Shown here piece by piece: positions 63,951 through 64,000 of a DNA stretch of 64,000 nucleotides. The position numbers and the translations under genes were made by a program. This DNA is from Mucilaginibacter empetricola. GTDB taxonomy: Bacteria; Bacteroidota; Bacteroidia; Sphingobacteriales; Sphingobacteriaceae. Location: positions 241,539 to 305,538 of the forward strand of contig NZ_JANUBZ010000008.1 of the NCBI RefSeq assembly GCF_024808665.1. The letters are read 5' to 3'. The first letter of the stretch is position 1, and the number at the start of each line of letters is the position of its first letter. The notes under the pieces were generated by a model. The model was not told the DNA's origin. It ran no database searches and worked only from the letters and a program-made list of their open reading frames with translations.

Positions 63951-64000
63951 ATGAAAGATCCAATCAATTCGAACCCGGATTTTAAAGGAGCATTTGGAGA
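63951..64000 (+). CDS. Start of the next element gene (3' partial)
   Basis: ATG 63951 opens a frame reading MKDPINSNPDFKGAFG to the window end. The position behind the relaxase fits a third mobilization gene. Too short to classify. Confidence 0.4.
   Translation, partial: MKDPINSNPDFKGAFG

Overview
The window looks like chromosomal DNA of a Bacteroidota bacterium of the Sphingobacteriaceae type (Mucilaginibacter/Pedobacter-like). Reasons: a SusC/SusD pair, other TonB-dependent receptors, the fused MurF-Alr protein, DUF6377-type regulation, few Shine-Dalgarno sites, and promoters of the TAnnTTTG form. The genus is inferred from protein style only.

Layout. 1-9.0 kb: a polysaccharide utilisation locus with a DUF6377-type regulator (cut by the window edge), SusC, SusD and a SusB-like GH97 alpha-glucosidase. 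9.0-14.4 kb: a DUF202 membrane protein; a MocR/PdxR-type regulator split by a frameshift, divergent from a DoxX / carboxymuconolactone-decarboxylase / metallo-beta-lactamase-fold operon with a clear palindromic operator between them; and an NtrC-type response regulator. 14.5-24.5 kb: a nearly complete molybdenum-cofactor cluster (mocA-like, moaA, moeA, moaC, MobB-like/MobA fusion, moeB-rhodanese, moaE, moaD) running into fdhD, a DUF7009-like gene and an FdhF/YdeP-type molybdoenzyme. 25-29.4 kb: a TonB-dependent receptor with a beta-helix-like lipoprotein. 29.5-43 kb: a PDZ aspartyl protease, a possible membrane-tethered HTH protein, a 20-repeat TPR protein, a Met/Cys-rich micropeptide next to a cysteine-free redoxin-fold protein, a metallophosphoesterase, a Rieske oxygenase, YceI, a Sua5/YciO-type enzyme and a hybrid histidine kinase. 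43.3-47.1 kb: trpD-trpF-trpB-trpA with a recognisable tryptophan attenuator (leader peptide with three tandem Trp codons plus an intrinsic terminator). 47.2-57.9 kb: Kir channel, SDR, glycosyltransferase, RecR, sodium:solute symporter, LOG protein, MFS transporter, DUF502, MurF-Alr and RecX.

57.9-64 kb: tRNA-Gly(GCC) and tRNA-Leu(UAA), then an integrated mobilizable element. It has a serine recombinase whose reading frame runs antisense into tRNA-Leu, a 50-residue partner, two cargo genes (one DUF4238), a candidate oriT, MobC and a relaxase, and it continues past the window.

How genes work together: SusC/SusD would import alpha-glucan fragments for the periplasmic GH97 enzyme. The moa/moe/mob genes build the cofactor that FdhD and the FdhF-like enzyme need. 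The trp genes cover four of the seven Trp functions; trpE, trpG and trpC are not here. The items most worth a second look are the Met/Cys micropeptide with its cysteine-free redoxin-like neighbour (34.8-35.8 kb), the Trp attenuator, the MocR operator with its frameshifted regulator, and the element's unknown cargo pair.
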